Positions 21,401-25,994 of a stretch of DNA of 64,000 nucleotides are shown piece by piece. Origin of the DNA: an uncultured Clostridia bacterium (lineage in GTDB: Bacteria > Bacillota > Clostridia > Christensenellales > UBA1242); contig CAMRSX010000006.1 in the NCBI GenBank assembly GCA_947053595.1, forward strand, positions 17,402 to 81,401. Direction: 5' to 3'. Position numbers and translations under genes: made by a program. Each line of letters starts with the position of its first letter. Positions within the stretch are counted from its first letter, which is position 1. Under the pieces are notes generated by a model. The model saw nothing but the letters and a program-made list of their open reading frames with translations. It was not told the DNA's origin and ran no database searches.

Positions 21401-22235
21401 TGCAATTGTGCCAACATTCAGAGAGGAAATTTTGTCTGTTTACATATCTTCCAAACTGAAAGACCACATTGACGAAGCCACCGACAGCAACCTTGTTGCA
21501 TTTGCGGGTTACACAACCTTCAACAATCGCAAAACCAACTTCTTGACATCTTTGCACAATCAAAACATCTTGATTGGCATTGTGGCAAATGCAAGATATG
21601 GCGTGTCCAATGTGACAATTTTCAACTATGACAAAACTTACACCAACATGAGTGAATTCATGACAGAGGACGGCGCAATTTTGCTTAGCGAAGAATTTAT
21701 GGAAGCAAACAAAATTGTTGGCGTTGTCAACATTGAAGTGGAATTTGAAAGACTTTATTGGCGTGATTTGGATGTTGAAGGACACAAGCTTGTTGGCATT
21801 GGCACCCAAAGCGAACCATATCAAATTTCCAGCGTGGAAGATTTGGTGCTTATGATGACACTTTGCAACAGCGGTCAGACAAACGAGTTTGGCAGCCGTT
21901 ATGCAGATTGTGCTTTTGAGTTTATGACAAACATCAACCTAAGCCACAGGTTCTGGACGCCAATTGGCACAGAGGATTGTCCTTTCAATGGCACCTTCAA
22001 TTTCCACAGACACTCCATCACCGGAATTGGTCATGCAACCTTCTTCAAAACACTGTCATACAATGGCTTGTTTGGCGTGCTTGGAGAAAATGCCACCATG
22101 CTGGTGGACCAAGCTTCACTTTGGTGGATTTATCTGATTGCTGGGCTGATTGTGCTTTTGACAGCAATTCTGCTTTTAAGCATGCTGCTAAATCGCAAGC
22201 GCAAAAAGCGCAACGAAGAATTGGCAAAAAGATAA
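3480..22235 (+). CDS. Giant membrane-anchored surface protein, about 6,251 residues, GLUG-like ends and repeat-domain core
   Basis: The GTG at 3480 is chosen because GGGAG lies 5 bases upstream and the product then opens with VKRKPFFFLF, a basic signal-peptide start with a likely cut after AHA. Residues about 30-550 hold two copies of a module ending in FDA/GxxHxI and a run of GGIVG-type GLUG motifs (about 175-345). A third copy (WTPIGTEDCPFNGTF) lies near 6,160. Between them are Listeria-Bacteroides type repeats (GFTFVGWFDG, TLTARW near 4,780; others near 1,960-2,130) and MBG/YDG-like domains (KKYDGTTDAKIYEGG near 4,320). The C-terminus has one hydrophobic helix (about 6,213-6,238) and a tail rich in Lys/Arg; no LPXTG was seen. 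Such domains are known from adhesins and surface-layer proteins. Adhesion, matrix binding or a coat role is inference. Codon use matches its neighbours, and the frame is intact over 18.7 kb. Confidence 0.9.
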   Translation: MKRKPFFFLFVLLMGICGVFGSINLTTFFAHAASVSASVWNGGLGEDGNLTGASGSGQDWVSEGNNHYILSAKGLAHFANQVNGGNNFQNNSIYLETDVDWNNKAFKSIGSESAPFMGYFDAQGHTIFNVKVDDSGLNGSAAGFFGVTGANAYLKNINLKNISVSVASDALSNAAVGGIVGFATSGTYVENCSVSGSIKVFTNSKTNYSIGGVVGGGDVSVVDGKSEVDITASGSVADNSILCIGGVVGQMSGNEISRVANLGNIVTEGAGATAANALVCVGGIVGKVAAEGSLKNSYNVGTINSGNGTSRTHETVGGVVGMVDSGVKFDVQNVYNAGEINCSAGDVFYVAGLIGNSSSNSVKFEGGFMVGQMQLPSTVSPTLNCNLLFNGNVTFENVYIDSSQNYEGRESVKVQNLTYLAKTREFYRNNGYFSQEYEKKWDFDNVWTISTSSNNSLPTLKESGANEDQSTTAPSDDKPINLLGAGTAAHPYQIWTVGDLASLADVDFSKNQNKYFALQTNLDISGKVWRPISDFTGVFDGNNHKISGLRSNVVNGTLPGGGIFASTQNAMIKNLIVGKVSFVKDKTLPTLIGKVEGKTYLVNVADENLHEEYELDGSVRREYPTVGDFVTTSSLTVAYGRNNYNGSETPQNQILISNGSFSTLFDVMVNGGGGSFFDTEEKTAWNGEDIYLGEYHILLNSSGEVVNPEIDSTFGKTMPTGSEGFGSADVLIKPGYRLSGFKCKNTDWILQGNLWQLHHKAAAFGLDAQFEKVDVTIRVIYNQYEIDKLGAKPVNVNYGSFSAGGKNFVIENENGKVYVDYTIPYDTYLSDISYIAALPANLRGGQFSIERLYSQVDANSNAYFGGNQINELLYNSISLNSVLVNDAFIEANGGEENNTRCNFYAKWRGKKNLADSNNTLTINFVSKDKKISKDDLADIINNVTLFENEGKFPAVEAPSVTKTITDFGVSFGFNLKSFFSATREEWYGFKVDVKSGYAISGAPVVSVDNTVDTNFGVLSTSFGSFSTSGGLNNVNNFQNLEKVAFYNLLGHTTIEIGVARMQYQDNFSTQGDLLFGLSPFEKFVVTKQAEKYVSNVRIFTGEGYEDLLEAVEVAPETLESLSAEGQDNFVAFDILNNKILFSTGTFDSVDFNFADRRLNNTADLIFTNLAGQNPNDEAANKRSYIISKRAVEGGENVVTNTLVLYDGNEKENLLSVALETVTTQDGTENVQKLTEKNFSYTAGNSFVLIASTENGGVNFSSCQYQGNATFVESTGVVTTDLSVAGNEENAQQAHNKKMFAFNNVIKENKDGQDKEGNPITNNDEVVNNQNIANNFEIVSQYTDATFFLNLVYDTGALDEETAGAKLEKFKKNMPKVVFWQDGKEDVANGKVVKVTESDGSFGIAFTPNYYYNFDGGNPYGMPQQSAVLWNGTNTPNFKFSVSDVAFQAEGEDTSSPDDYMTQFNADNTGILSVKNSWDVTKNFYNFEIGYTNKLKAGRYNIDITCTDMLYQANFGSKYVKFDDINGASDETVAELVNSSTSVESSSTISTSVNGQAVSKGKTGKLEELLYDNNLSISTDSSTEKGYDFFGWMMQSAGKTTLVKGAQNLDRKLQEFYESKSKAEAVYADEGLEEIENVLNLWAVYVQKQFKLLLNGSVVVENFNGKGSNLNTTASGLGLNFSMESTAISDGTYQYDFSTSSDKKPAGMTLDLGNSNGLTTGQSDGYYLVGFNVVDNTGKAVNILKGDNFGKAITSNMSWVWEKINSGAFISGGSAQAYYLQPIIKQKTAQILLHSGAQAGSEFNQSGIGGHVYNQNGKNDSNETTNKTYSYGETGQTIYFESFVNLKDQTLLYKDEATEVSLSLKGDTFSSGNNIYYYFNSRTGYTLKTSDFWSWKVAGGGSGILSSNALSLGYNFFVGSQTTAQIHLYLNWVANSYTIRYDSNGSFAINDSKPFGVVTGATANTTAVYDGTTVMAENGFAFVGYEFVGWAKDKNEKDTSKLYDAGKDYVGENFCTGDGADTSITLYAIWEAKEYEVEINFNGGEDAKQQPSKNFKIVYNTTFANLLDESAAKVGIESIVATRAGFNLVGYFVDNNGQAIQVTNLTKLDTNLLLADFDTKLCLTIYANWQYVENFASLTIANNLLTFTYNGDFPSVFVANYFKPDNFSANNITVLRNGNELSYHAAAPFVEISTILTSASEAAKVVGDQIFVKDAGTYSFAYTITLSDTVSHFNKGDVQKIVVYLSLTIEKANLEMSLADGLKVLNAKKLLENFVQFDGDITSLEGLANFVRELEGEASFIVDGKSASNLEIYDYVIVKYFLLLTSNDSTQYRIFKEWTYSKFLSYKQENAENVATILQNMTFFTFYGLPTDEQIADYERYIILSNNAVAGVSADISLQTGGVKIFSVSSFQARNTYSLRVYLNSRPNLKNYNLSVDSMGNYYYDAGKAYLLPMPLKVTNSNVNRSTFFSSRYTNREVGWQFDAEAATFFNQTYYKVGEIDSNPLYAYTRLFTSNSGAYNKDVIFGYKNVDNYLYFSDMNVRLQVGSNLLDYTSNFTFVLSADDVYTIRKVSDVIYFTMSANYLTIVDGTQYCDVIDQQNSNLSHLALPNDLMNIDTVSYDLKDGLGEREVKVSEVEGFRYTAPEDAHTLIYEILVNNANVVSLYLNTVVTSVKFTASTNAIGEYISLHKWHEGEYEIDGVDTTGGLYALDNLTVDMTGVTTDDEELTTISYSAIYTDLVKVELDTSIPENAGISLQNEFFIRLGFVTDDTFAYPLVSGFKCASLTLDGYGIDITTHSGKAAFFAGEGGTYVGMNADNKRATLRFSAKWAVEQISGAPLKTHYRTAVSSFDRLYASDVARIYNENINIYNYTYTWYKQDNEGSFTFMDEDGVERKYKLLPTDGFLTLEEKGSVNESGKYRLFVAAQLKSEFVSCLKDPSKTETSFSVGFELEFMLNLLQNITFPSENQTVFDNLNHIDSWRVNFEYFVFDSEADDYNSYLTTSSQGFVEEGAIFFEVYYGGDKTTGTKVTEMKNAGIYTIYAYFQDGKFDTSSYNGGYSFTYTILPKDLDLGSSSFNFNVEKKFNAEFSEAFDQDITISGSEVAHIAIFRKDTNLDVGEYGLYLGAVQSNNYVYKLGEVVLYENGSLTAAGESTQIGMLSIVTAGTLRLSYEISETLGEKIDAPFSTLGYSIALEDNFVLKITDVATGAIFKQIQLLLFDGANQISRPEILEILNSKLSDITAKFMLGKDTAAIAQNSGLYGFAFELGETFAQNFETVEMDQRFGFEISAITINIQALEDAGLFTKVYDGGKIGLFDVPDYEGLQIELRFASAHVSSRILADVQLKTTENSSLNLANFKPSKTTAYGQITARKATISFKMTATDNVYTYGNISTSDFATLISVDKILVEDEEGNLVDVAQTLLEVGYYNLSFALAGDVKANSRGKLFAGSYDVSLAGCSFDDFDATLSPLSFSVVQKDFTLQIPSRYITITTDATLEAAYERQQTIDDTGDVLNLSFVVLDADGNAFVAGQTLPRGEYALSVVGATDGKLVVSVDENDALGSVRVIVPSNTGFNVVEPAKTLTVSIESGDEAKLVQTYFGGEYFLSINADKKLQINKFSTGELVDTLNLVFSTQGEVEGFEFESVAIYSGVSTNNKFKKASSYLLSLDATIADGTYANAVFDKEYRFVVSPCTIDVENLVLSKEYDGLASHTVQEFGQVSATDNVSLFVSFQDANVGVDKPVNLLLQGSDAANYLLSSSTWKATITKAQAMFVFGGKEYDYGKISMQNGQLNSILLSDVSVVSSAGKPISSAQYQIAISIDDATSEDFTQLGYLRVKDGGYHITISDVIENANYDIAALEVSITIKPFHLSINFTEEGEISVEYGTALDGNKVPYTMPAAPPLYEKVDFNFERYDASNHVGLYALNCEKEYLSLDGNYIASITDEKNAAFEIASPDKRVYVLLTDQFGNAKDVQQVEFTYDGKVYDGVTVSKNATTGNWELVIYSTTDSSLSHAYALGFFVLEGGEYVAQNYEDVESLSAEMFFRAGQTPKDAREYQISAPADKTTSSVNVDTRMGKESDLYAFTVKILPKEIYFNLDATTEDGQALIESGIFKQTFNNALAQYSFTDSGLLLNGLVEGDSVQLSVTFKNGSEIAKYVSSTLLGVEAEIVDNGNYFLAKAATQSGTLIRGQITPATLKLFINNQSFEYGKFGVNTKLAYHFEADGFDFETYLAEIELLSEKRVFEESVSVVKPTYSSSNFLNAKEYALSLGLNASDFLNVQYFVDGVEQTALTAKLQITPKILKLVDDGNLQQIFTKKYDGTTDAKIYEGGVLRFALQENIFAADNVRIASAAYSALKGQGLEVSFVLESITAGTDTDFENYVVESFKFGVIEDVKIALSFDYHHLEGVISNVTNMGRVEISELSFPFTNGAASLNANASVNSTKYFPTLLWGYEGRVFSGWQMIFENVTQAQLALLSSIASVQDLGGNTYAVKVGDDGATAAFISHLLEDDKDVFGKYYYANHNNIEVVFSPVWTVAKQKLSVSIADESGQSASSLGSVIVEVDGQEIDTITSTFQKEGIDYGSTITLKAKANAHCFFEGFYNSNGKVSDVGVDGEYRIFTFNLTADSNIVVRFETQKVNLIVDTSAYENVAFTSPDFVVIEQGKYQWTTDFVMLNSLKMKELPLPELYGHNFAGFLFGSALVDAEAKVSSLVEDATSKLVTLLLETSFQPVDVIVTLDYGYSDSSSNPRTKEIVAKFGTAYYSAADWDANAIRIGFTFVGWFDGAKRITESTLVTNAQAHTLTARWQAKTYRVEIVSPHASMSAVANAIFVESGNSYVAHNVEYGAVITFLLTPHKGYEILDNWSENFVVSISAQGVASVKFTMPDVSGTEGFVFAVPTTAKQNTVSVVGENLADVWAYDITDQQSDIPVEDGALKLETGKTLKLEIAASKGFNLKETPVFVGSVNSYTESGVLIVVYDSQTRLRVKSSTGAEGSLVLEIEGINRDVIIKIETTPKKNTLTLNFSRADAVEEVYATGNTISSVPESLTFEAETGTTFEVYLKHNFGFMFDGATSDNFAVTATEVTEGMFKGFTLLSISNIFDDGQVNITSQVQQFTIKIVTKSFDSQQNIVEVAENKVSVDDIVTDEIQVDFGTEVVLKGLPSGLYNFAGWSKDGENRFSYDNPISYTVTKDETIFAIFSALRYQIKLGSVQYSLIYTEYDNPEKTQPKFSEMADGNYYIDGQQTDSFEIYYGTSVTLEFDVPEGFSYYGYACKVGGEYQILKRENKPGSRVEVTISSKDFGNVAIEKLYLMVTAYSLTFDVQTSISVDGQTLPDENVGQMELTDENLSGTNEFGFVDGTRVGYAKYESERKFSVVAYTADEVILKVSLAREGYHFHSISANRQDVEISLVREETGFMLYRITGLVGLMQGLHIDVAFSPNVNEVDISFADDGKDVDGGVFTIEDLNDFKQIWESGRDYSSVSVSAYTDSRFKVTAFIKAGYWAEVESLQAAFGIVDAQSVQYQTLSVEETGFTGKLSFVVSGFLGKNFIQVSLIPQTYTISLKEGNTILAKVHNVKFNGVLDLSQDNIENISIYYQGIGFVDGQLQLVLSKERHNFEGYFSYQNGVGRQYIDYQGNVLCNWAETGYYYNTISGKYALNSNATINQNGELEISIYAYLSYLKTRFDFQFVPGLINLSAADMVIGADHTNSWFYKSNPNNIEIAFDTSIKLFAPELVGFKFYKFVLSQKLADGTWLADENIFENGATWATNENEGIVDVVVEVHYFAQVDVNVLGGEGSFVITQSSADDAFAKDLLLEGFVDTRSYFTITATPAAGYEFVSWKNHNTDQVRETVSLILSTQRRMALTLRLRGLPVTLDFSEYSTRFGQILSLQALSADGTLAPELSLGSFEEKGFVKNPISAVVRVGDEITFKVKVEYGFAVTWNRDDIGMIGYANGIYSFSMIANPADANGTVAIVPTFREEILSVYISSKLKDHIDEATDSNLVAFAGYTTFNNRKTNFLTSLHNQNILIGIVANARYGVSNVTIFNYDKTYTNMSEFMTEDGAILLSEEFMEANKIVGVVNIEVEFERLYWRDLDVEGHKLVGIGTQSEPYQISSVEDLVLMMTLCNSGQTNEFGSRYADCAFEFMTNINLSHRFWTPIGTEDCPFNGTFNFHRHSITGIGHATFFKTLSYNGLFGVLGENATMLVDQASLWWIYLIAGLIVLLTAILLLSMLLNRKRKKRNEELAKR

Positions 22236-22307
22236 GAAAACAACAGAAATTGCGGCTTGTCCTAATATTTCAAGCAACAATTAAATACAATAAAGCAAGG
22301 AGATTTT

Positions 22308-23069
22308 ATGAACATCTTTCTTGCTTTATTTCTTTTGGGGCTGATTCAAGGGCTGACAGAGTTTTTGCCGGTTTCTTCTTCTGGGCATTTGGTGCTGTTT
22401 TCCAAAATTTTTGGCGTGGAGGAAAGTTTGTTTTTAAGCATTCTTTTGCATATTGCAACTTTGCTTTCCATTGTGGTGGTGTTTCACAAAGATATCTGGC
22501 AACTGATTAGGCATCCGTTTTCAAAACAAAGCATTCAAATTGTGGTGGCAACCATTCCAACTTGCATTATTGTTTTGTGTTTGATGCCACTCATCAAGCA
22601 GTCTTTCATGGGCGGATTTTTGCCTTTTTGCTTTGTTTTGTCTGCTGCGCTTTTGCTGGCATCCGAACTGTTGTCAAAGCGGGCGGCAAAAGGTGCTTTT
22701 GGCACCAAGACAGCATTTTTTATGGGCGTTATGCAAGGCTTTGCCGTTTTTCCGGGCATTTCTCGCTCTGGCAGCACCATCAGTGCGGGGCTGGTTTGTG
22801 GCAGCAACAAGCAAGAGGTTGCAAAGTTTTCTTTTTTGATGTCAATTCCAATCATTTTGCTTTCTCTTCTCATGGAAATTTATGAAATTGCAACTGGCGC
22901 GCTGAGGGTGGACATTCCAATTTTGCCAACCATGCTCTCTTTTGTCACAGCTTTTTTGGTGGGCATTTTTGCCATCAAACTGATGATTAGGCTGACTGTC
23001 AAATCCAACCTCAAGTGGTTTTCGTTATATCTTGTCATCATTGCCATTGTGTCCTTGTTTTTAAGTTAA
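22308..23069 (+). CDS. uppP: Undecaprenyl-diphosphatase (BacA/UppP family)
   Basis: Integral membrane phosphatase that converts undecaprenyl diphosphate to the monophosphate, recycling the lipid carrier for peptidoglycan and wall polymers; family members can confer bacitracin tolerance. Both signature motifs are present: GLTEFLPVSSSGH at about residues 15-27, and PGISRSGSTIS at about 150-160 with the catalytic Ser and Arg. About seven or eight hydrophobic segments span its 253 residues, slightly short for the family (265-280). AAGGAG precedes the ATG. It lies 72 bases after the giant surface gene; no terminator was seen between them, so read-through is possible. Confidence 0.93.
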   Translation: MNIFLALFLLGLIQGLTEFLPVSSSGHLVLFSKIFGVEESLFLSILLHIATLLSIVVVFHKDIWQLIRHPFSKQSIQIVVATIPTCIIVLCLMPLIKQSFMGGFLPFCFVLSAALLLASELLSKRAAKGAFGTKTAFFMGVMQGFAVFPGISRSGSTISAGLVCGSNKQEVAKFSFLMSIPIILLSLLMEIYEIATGALRVDIPILPTMLSFVTAFLVGIFAIKLMIRLTVKSNLKWFSLYLVIIAIVSLFLS

Positions 23070-23106
23070 GTCACTTTTTGTCGAAAAGACATATTAAGGC
23101 GCGCTG

Positions 23107-23128
23107 TCCTCGTATGATTGTATGAGGA
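23107..23128 (+). promoter_or_regulatory. Hairpin that sequesters the ribosome-binding site of the P-type ATPase
   Basis: TCCTCGTA (23107-23114) pairs without gaps with TATGAGGA (23121-23128), including one G-U pair, around a 6-nt loop. The 3' arm contains most of the GAGGAG ribosome-binding site used by the downstream GTG start at 23138. Confidence 0.5.
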
Positions 23129-23137
23129 GTGGGGGCA

Positions 23138-25792
23138 GTGGAAGAGAAGTGTTATCAAAAATCAGTTGAAGACGTTTTGCAAACCTATAATTCTTCAAAA
23201 GATGGCTTGTCTTCAAGTGCAGCGCAAGAGCGGTTGCAAGAGGCAAAAGGCTTTCATATTGTGGCAGGCAAAAGACAGTCTTTCTTTTCAAAATTTCTTT
23301 GCCAAATCAAAGAACTGATGGTGCTGGTGCTGCTGATGTCTGGCATTGTGTCCATCATCATTGGCATAATTTCTCACTCTGGCAGCGAAATCATCGACGG
23401 TGGCATCATTCTTGGCATTGTATTTATGAATGCGCTGTTTGGCGTGTTTCAAGAGCGCAAAAGCGAAAAAGCCATTGAAAGTTTGAAAAACATGACGCAG
23501 GCAGAAACCAAGGTGCTTAGGGACGGAAAGGTTTTCAAAATCAAAACCACCGAGTTGGTGCTTGGCGATGTGGTGTGCTTGGAAGCAGGCAGCATTGTGC
23601 CGGCAGATTTGCGGCTGATTGAAACTGCCAACATCAAAATTTCGGAGGCGTCGCTGACAGGTGAAAGTGAGGCTGTGGAAAAGTTTGCCGACGCTGTGTA
23701 TGACAAAGAGATGGCTTTGGCAGACCGCAGAAACATGGCATATGCAAGCAGCATTGTGGAAAACGGCCATGCCAAAGGCGTGGTGGTTGCGCTTGGCACA
23801 AAAAGCGAAATTGGCAAGATTGCCGAAAGCTTGAAGGAAACAAAAAAAGAACTTACGCCTCTGCAAAAAGCCATTCAAGGTGTGGGAAAGTTTTTGACAT
23901 ACATCATCTTGCTTATGGCGGGCATCACCTTTGTTTTGGAAGTGGTGGCAAATCCAAATCAAATTTTGCAGGCGTTTTTGACGGCGGTGGCAATTTCGGT
24001 TGCGGCAATTCCGGAAAGCATGCCGGCGGTCATCACCATAATCATGAGCCTTGGCGTTGCCAAACTTTCCAAACAAAAAGCCATTGTCAAACATTTGCAC
24101 GCGGTGGAAACACTGGGCGCGTGCGATGTCATTTGTTCTGACAAAACTGGCACAATCACGCAAAACAAGATGAAAGTTGAAGATTATTTCACATTTTTTG
24201 ACGCAAAAAGCCAAGAATTTGAAATTTTCTTAAATTCCATGGTGCTTTGCAACGATGTTCAGGTGGGCGCAGCGGGCTATGTGGGCGGCTCCACAGAGGT
24301 TGCGCTTGCCGAGTTTGCCAAAACAAAAGGGGTGGAACTTTTTGACGCTCAAAAGCGCTTTGTAAGGTGCAAAGAAGTTTCCTTCAATTCTGCGCGCAAG
24401 ATGATGACAACCATGAACGAAGTGAATGGCGAAAAAGTTTGCTTCACAAAGGGCGCGCTGGACCGCGTGCTGAAAAGGTGCACATCCTATGTGCAAGACA
24501 ATCAAATATTGCCGCTGGATGATGCCGCAAAAAAAAGAGTTTTGGCAGAAAACAAAAAGATGTGCGCGGATGCGCTTAGAGTGATTTGCTTTGCCTTTAA
24601 AGAGGCGTGCAGCGGCGACATTGTGGAAGAAGACTTGGTGTTTTTGGGTTTGTGTGGGCTGCAAGACCCTCCAAGGCCAGAAATTGAAGAAGCGGTGAAG
24701 AAGTGCCGAAAAGCAGGCATGCGCCCTGTCATGATTACGGGGGACTATAAAGACACGGCCTATGCCATTGCAAAAAAAGTGGGAATTGCCAAAAGTGAAG
24801 ACGAGGTTGTCTCTGGCGAAGAGATTGACAAGTTTTCGAATGAAGAGTTTGCCAAGGTGGTGGAAAAGTGTTGCGTGTTTGCGCGCGTCAGTCCTGCGCA
24901 CAAGGTGCGAATTGTGGAAGCGCTGAAAGCAAACGGGCATATCACTGCCATGACGGGCGACGGCGTGAATGATGCGCCAAGCTTGAAAAAAGCGGACATT
25001 GGCATTGGCATGGGAAAAACTGGCACTGATGTCACCAAAGATGTTGCAGACATCATCATAACCGACGACAACTTTGCCACCATCATTGTGGCAGTGGAAG
25101 AAGGTCGAAAAATTTACAGCAACATTCAAAAGACAATCAAATATCTTTTTTCCGCCAACATGGCAGAAATCTTGTCGTTGTTTTTGCTGACAATTTTCTT
25201 CCCGGGGCTCACCTTTCTTCTGCCAGTGCAAATTTTGTTTGTCAACCTCATAACCGACAGCCTTCCGGCAATTGCTCTGGGCACCCAGCCGCCAGAACAT
25301 AACATCATGCAGCAAAAACCGCGCCGCAAAAACGAAGGTTTGTTTGGCGACGGCATGGGCGTTTCGCTTCTGGTGCTGGGCAGCGTTCAAACTGCTCTCA
25401 CCATGGCGGCGTATTTGTATGGTTTGTTTATGCAAGGCGAAGCGGTGGCAATCACCATGGCGTTTTACACGCTCAACCTCATTCAGCTGTTTTATATGTT
25501 CACTGCGCGCACAAAGGAAAGCTGTTTCAAATCCAATCCTTTCAAAAACAAGTTTTTCAATCTTTCCATGATTTTTGGATTGGGAATGATTGTGCTGATG
25601 GCAACAACCGGTTTTGGAAAACTGCTGCAGCTGGAAAAACTGGACATCTTTGGCTGGCTGGTGGTGATGGCGCTTTCTGTTTCCATCATCTTCATTGGCG
25701 AACTTTATAAGCTGGTTGAGGTTAAAGTCCGAAAAAAAGGTGGTTCCAAGCGCAAAAGAAAGGAAGAAAAACGGTCGCAACTGGGGCAATGA
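23138..25792 (+). CDS. P-type cation ATPase, probably Ca2+-transporting (PMR1/SERCA-like)
   Basis: ATP-driven ion pump of the cell membrane. Cytoplasmic motifs occur in order: SLTGESE (actuator), DKTGTITQNK (phosphorylated Asp), KGALDRVL (nucleotide site), MITGDYKDTA and GDGVNDAPSL (hinge). TM4 carries AAIPESMPAV and TM6 carries NLITDSLPAIALG; the Asn and Asp of TM6 match the Ca2+ site of PMR1/SERCA-type pumps such as B. subtilis YloB, so Ca2+ is the best guess. Mn2+ or another cation is possible. The length of 884 residues is typical. The GTG at 23138 is preferred over an in-frame GTG at 23129 because GAGGAG (23124-23129) is then well spaced. That site lies in a hairpin, which suggests translational control. 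Confidence 0.88.
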   Translation: MEEKCYQKSVEDVLQTYNSSKDGLSSSAAQERLQEAKGFHIVAGKRQSFFSKFLCQIKELMVLVLLMSGIVSIIIGIISHSGSEIIDGGIILGIVFMNALFGVFQERKSEKAIESLKNMTQAETKVLRDGKVFKIKTTELVLGDVVCLEAGSIVPADLRLIETANIKISEASLTGESEAVEKFADAVYDKEMALADRRNMAYASSIVENGHAKGVVVALGTKSEIGKIAESLKETKKELTPLQKAIQGVGKFLTYIILLMAGITFVLEVVANPNQILQAFLTAVAISVAAIPESMPAVITIIMSLGVAKLSKQKAIVKHLHAVETLGACDVICSDKTGTITQNKMKVEDYFTFFDAKSQEFEIFLNSMVLCNDVQVGAAGYVGGSTEVALAEFAKTKGVELFDAQKRFVRCKEVSFNSARKMMTTMNEVNGEKVCFTKGALDRVLKRCTSYVQDNQILPLDDAAKKRVLAENKKMCADALRVICFAFKEACSGDIVEEDLVFLGLCGLQDPPRPEIEEAVKKCRKAGMRPVMITGDYKDTAYAIAKKVGIAKSEDEVVSGEEIDKFSNEEFAKVVEKCCVFARVSPAHKVRIVEALKANGHITAMTGDGVNDAPSLKKADIGIGMGKTGTDVTKDVADIIITDDNFATIIVAVEEGRKIYSNIQKTIKYLFSANMAEILSLFLLTIFFPGLTFLLPVQILFVNLITDSLPAIALGTQPPEHNIMQQKPRRKNEGLFGDGMGVSLLVLGSVQTALTMAAYLYGLFMQGEAVAITMAFYTLNLIQLFYMFTARTKESCFKSNPFKNKFFNLSMIFGLGMIVLMATTGFGKLLQLEKLDIFGWLVVMALSVSIIFIGELYKLVEVKVRKKGGSKRKRKEEKRSQLGQ

Positions 25793-25899
25793 AGTTGCAA
25801 AGTATTGAAATTTCCAGTGCGGAAAAAACTTTAATGTGATGCGCAAGTTTGATTTTCAGCATAAGCTTTTGAAAGGGTGTTATTAAAAACAAAAAGAAT

Positions 25900-25921
25900 G
25901 GTGGCATTGCCACCTTTTTTT
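25900..25921 (+). terminator. Intrinsic terminator after the P-type ATPase
   Basis: GGTGGC-ATT-GCCACC followed by seven T, about 108 bases after the ATPase stop codon. Confidence 0.85.
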
Positions 25922-25959
25922 AATTAACAAAAGAAAAAACAAAAAATTTTATGCCATGT

Positions 25960-25988
25960 TTGCTTTTTTCATTGGGTTGTGCTATCAT
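25960..25988 (+). promoter_or_regulatory. Promoter of holB, leaderless arrangement
   Basis: TTGCTT (25960-25965), a 17-bp spacer, and TATCAT (25983-25988) preceded by TTGTGC. Only 6 bases separate the -10 box from the ATG at 25995, so the predicted first transcribed base is the A of the start codon. Confidence 0.6.
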
Positions 25989-25994
25989 TTATAT

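Noticed and set aside
3480..22235. CRISPR-like or tandem DNA repeats within the giant gene
   Set aside because: The repetition is at protein-domain level; I saw no regularly spaced identical DNA repeats.
24230..25846. A 538-codon minus-strand frame inside the P-type ATPase gene
   Set aside because: It lies opposite an intact, motif-complete ATPase and has the His/Phe/Cys-rich composition of an antisense shadow, with no ribosome-binding site.
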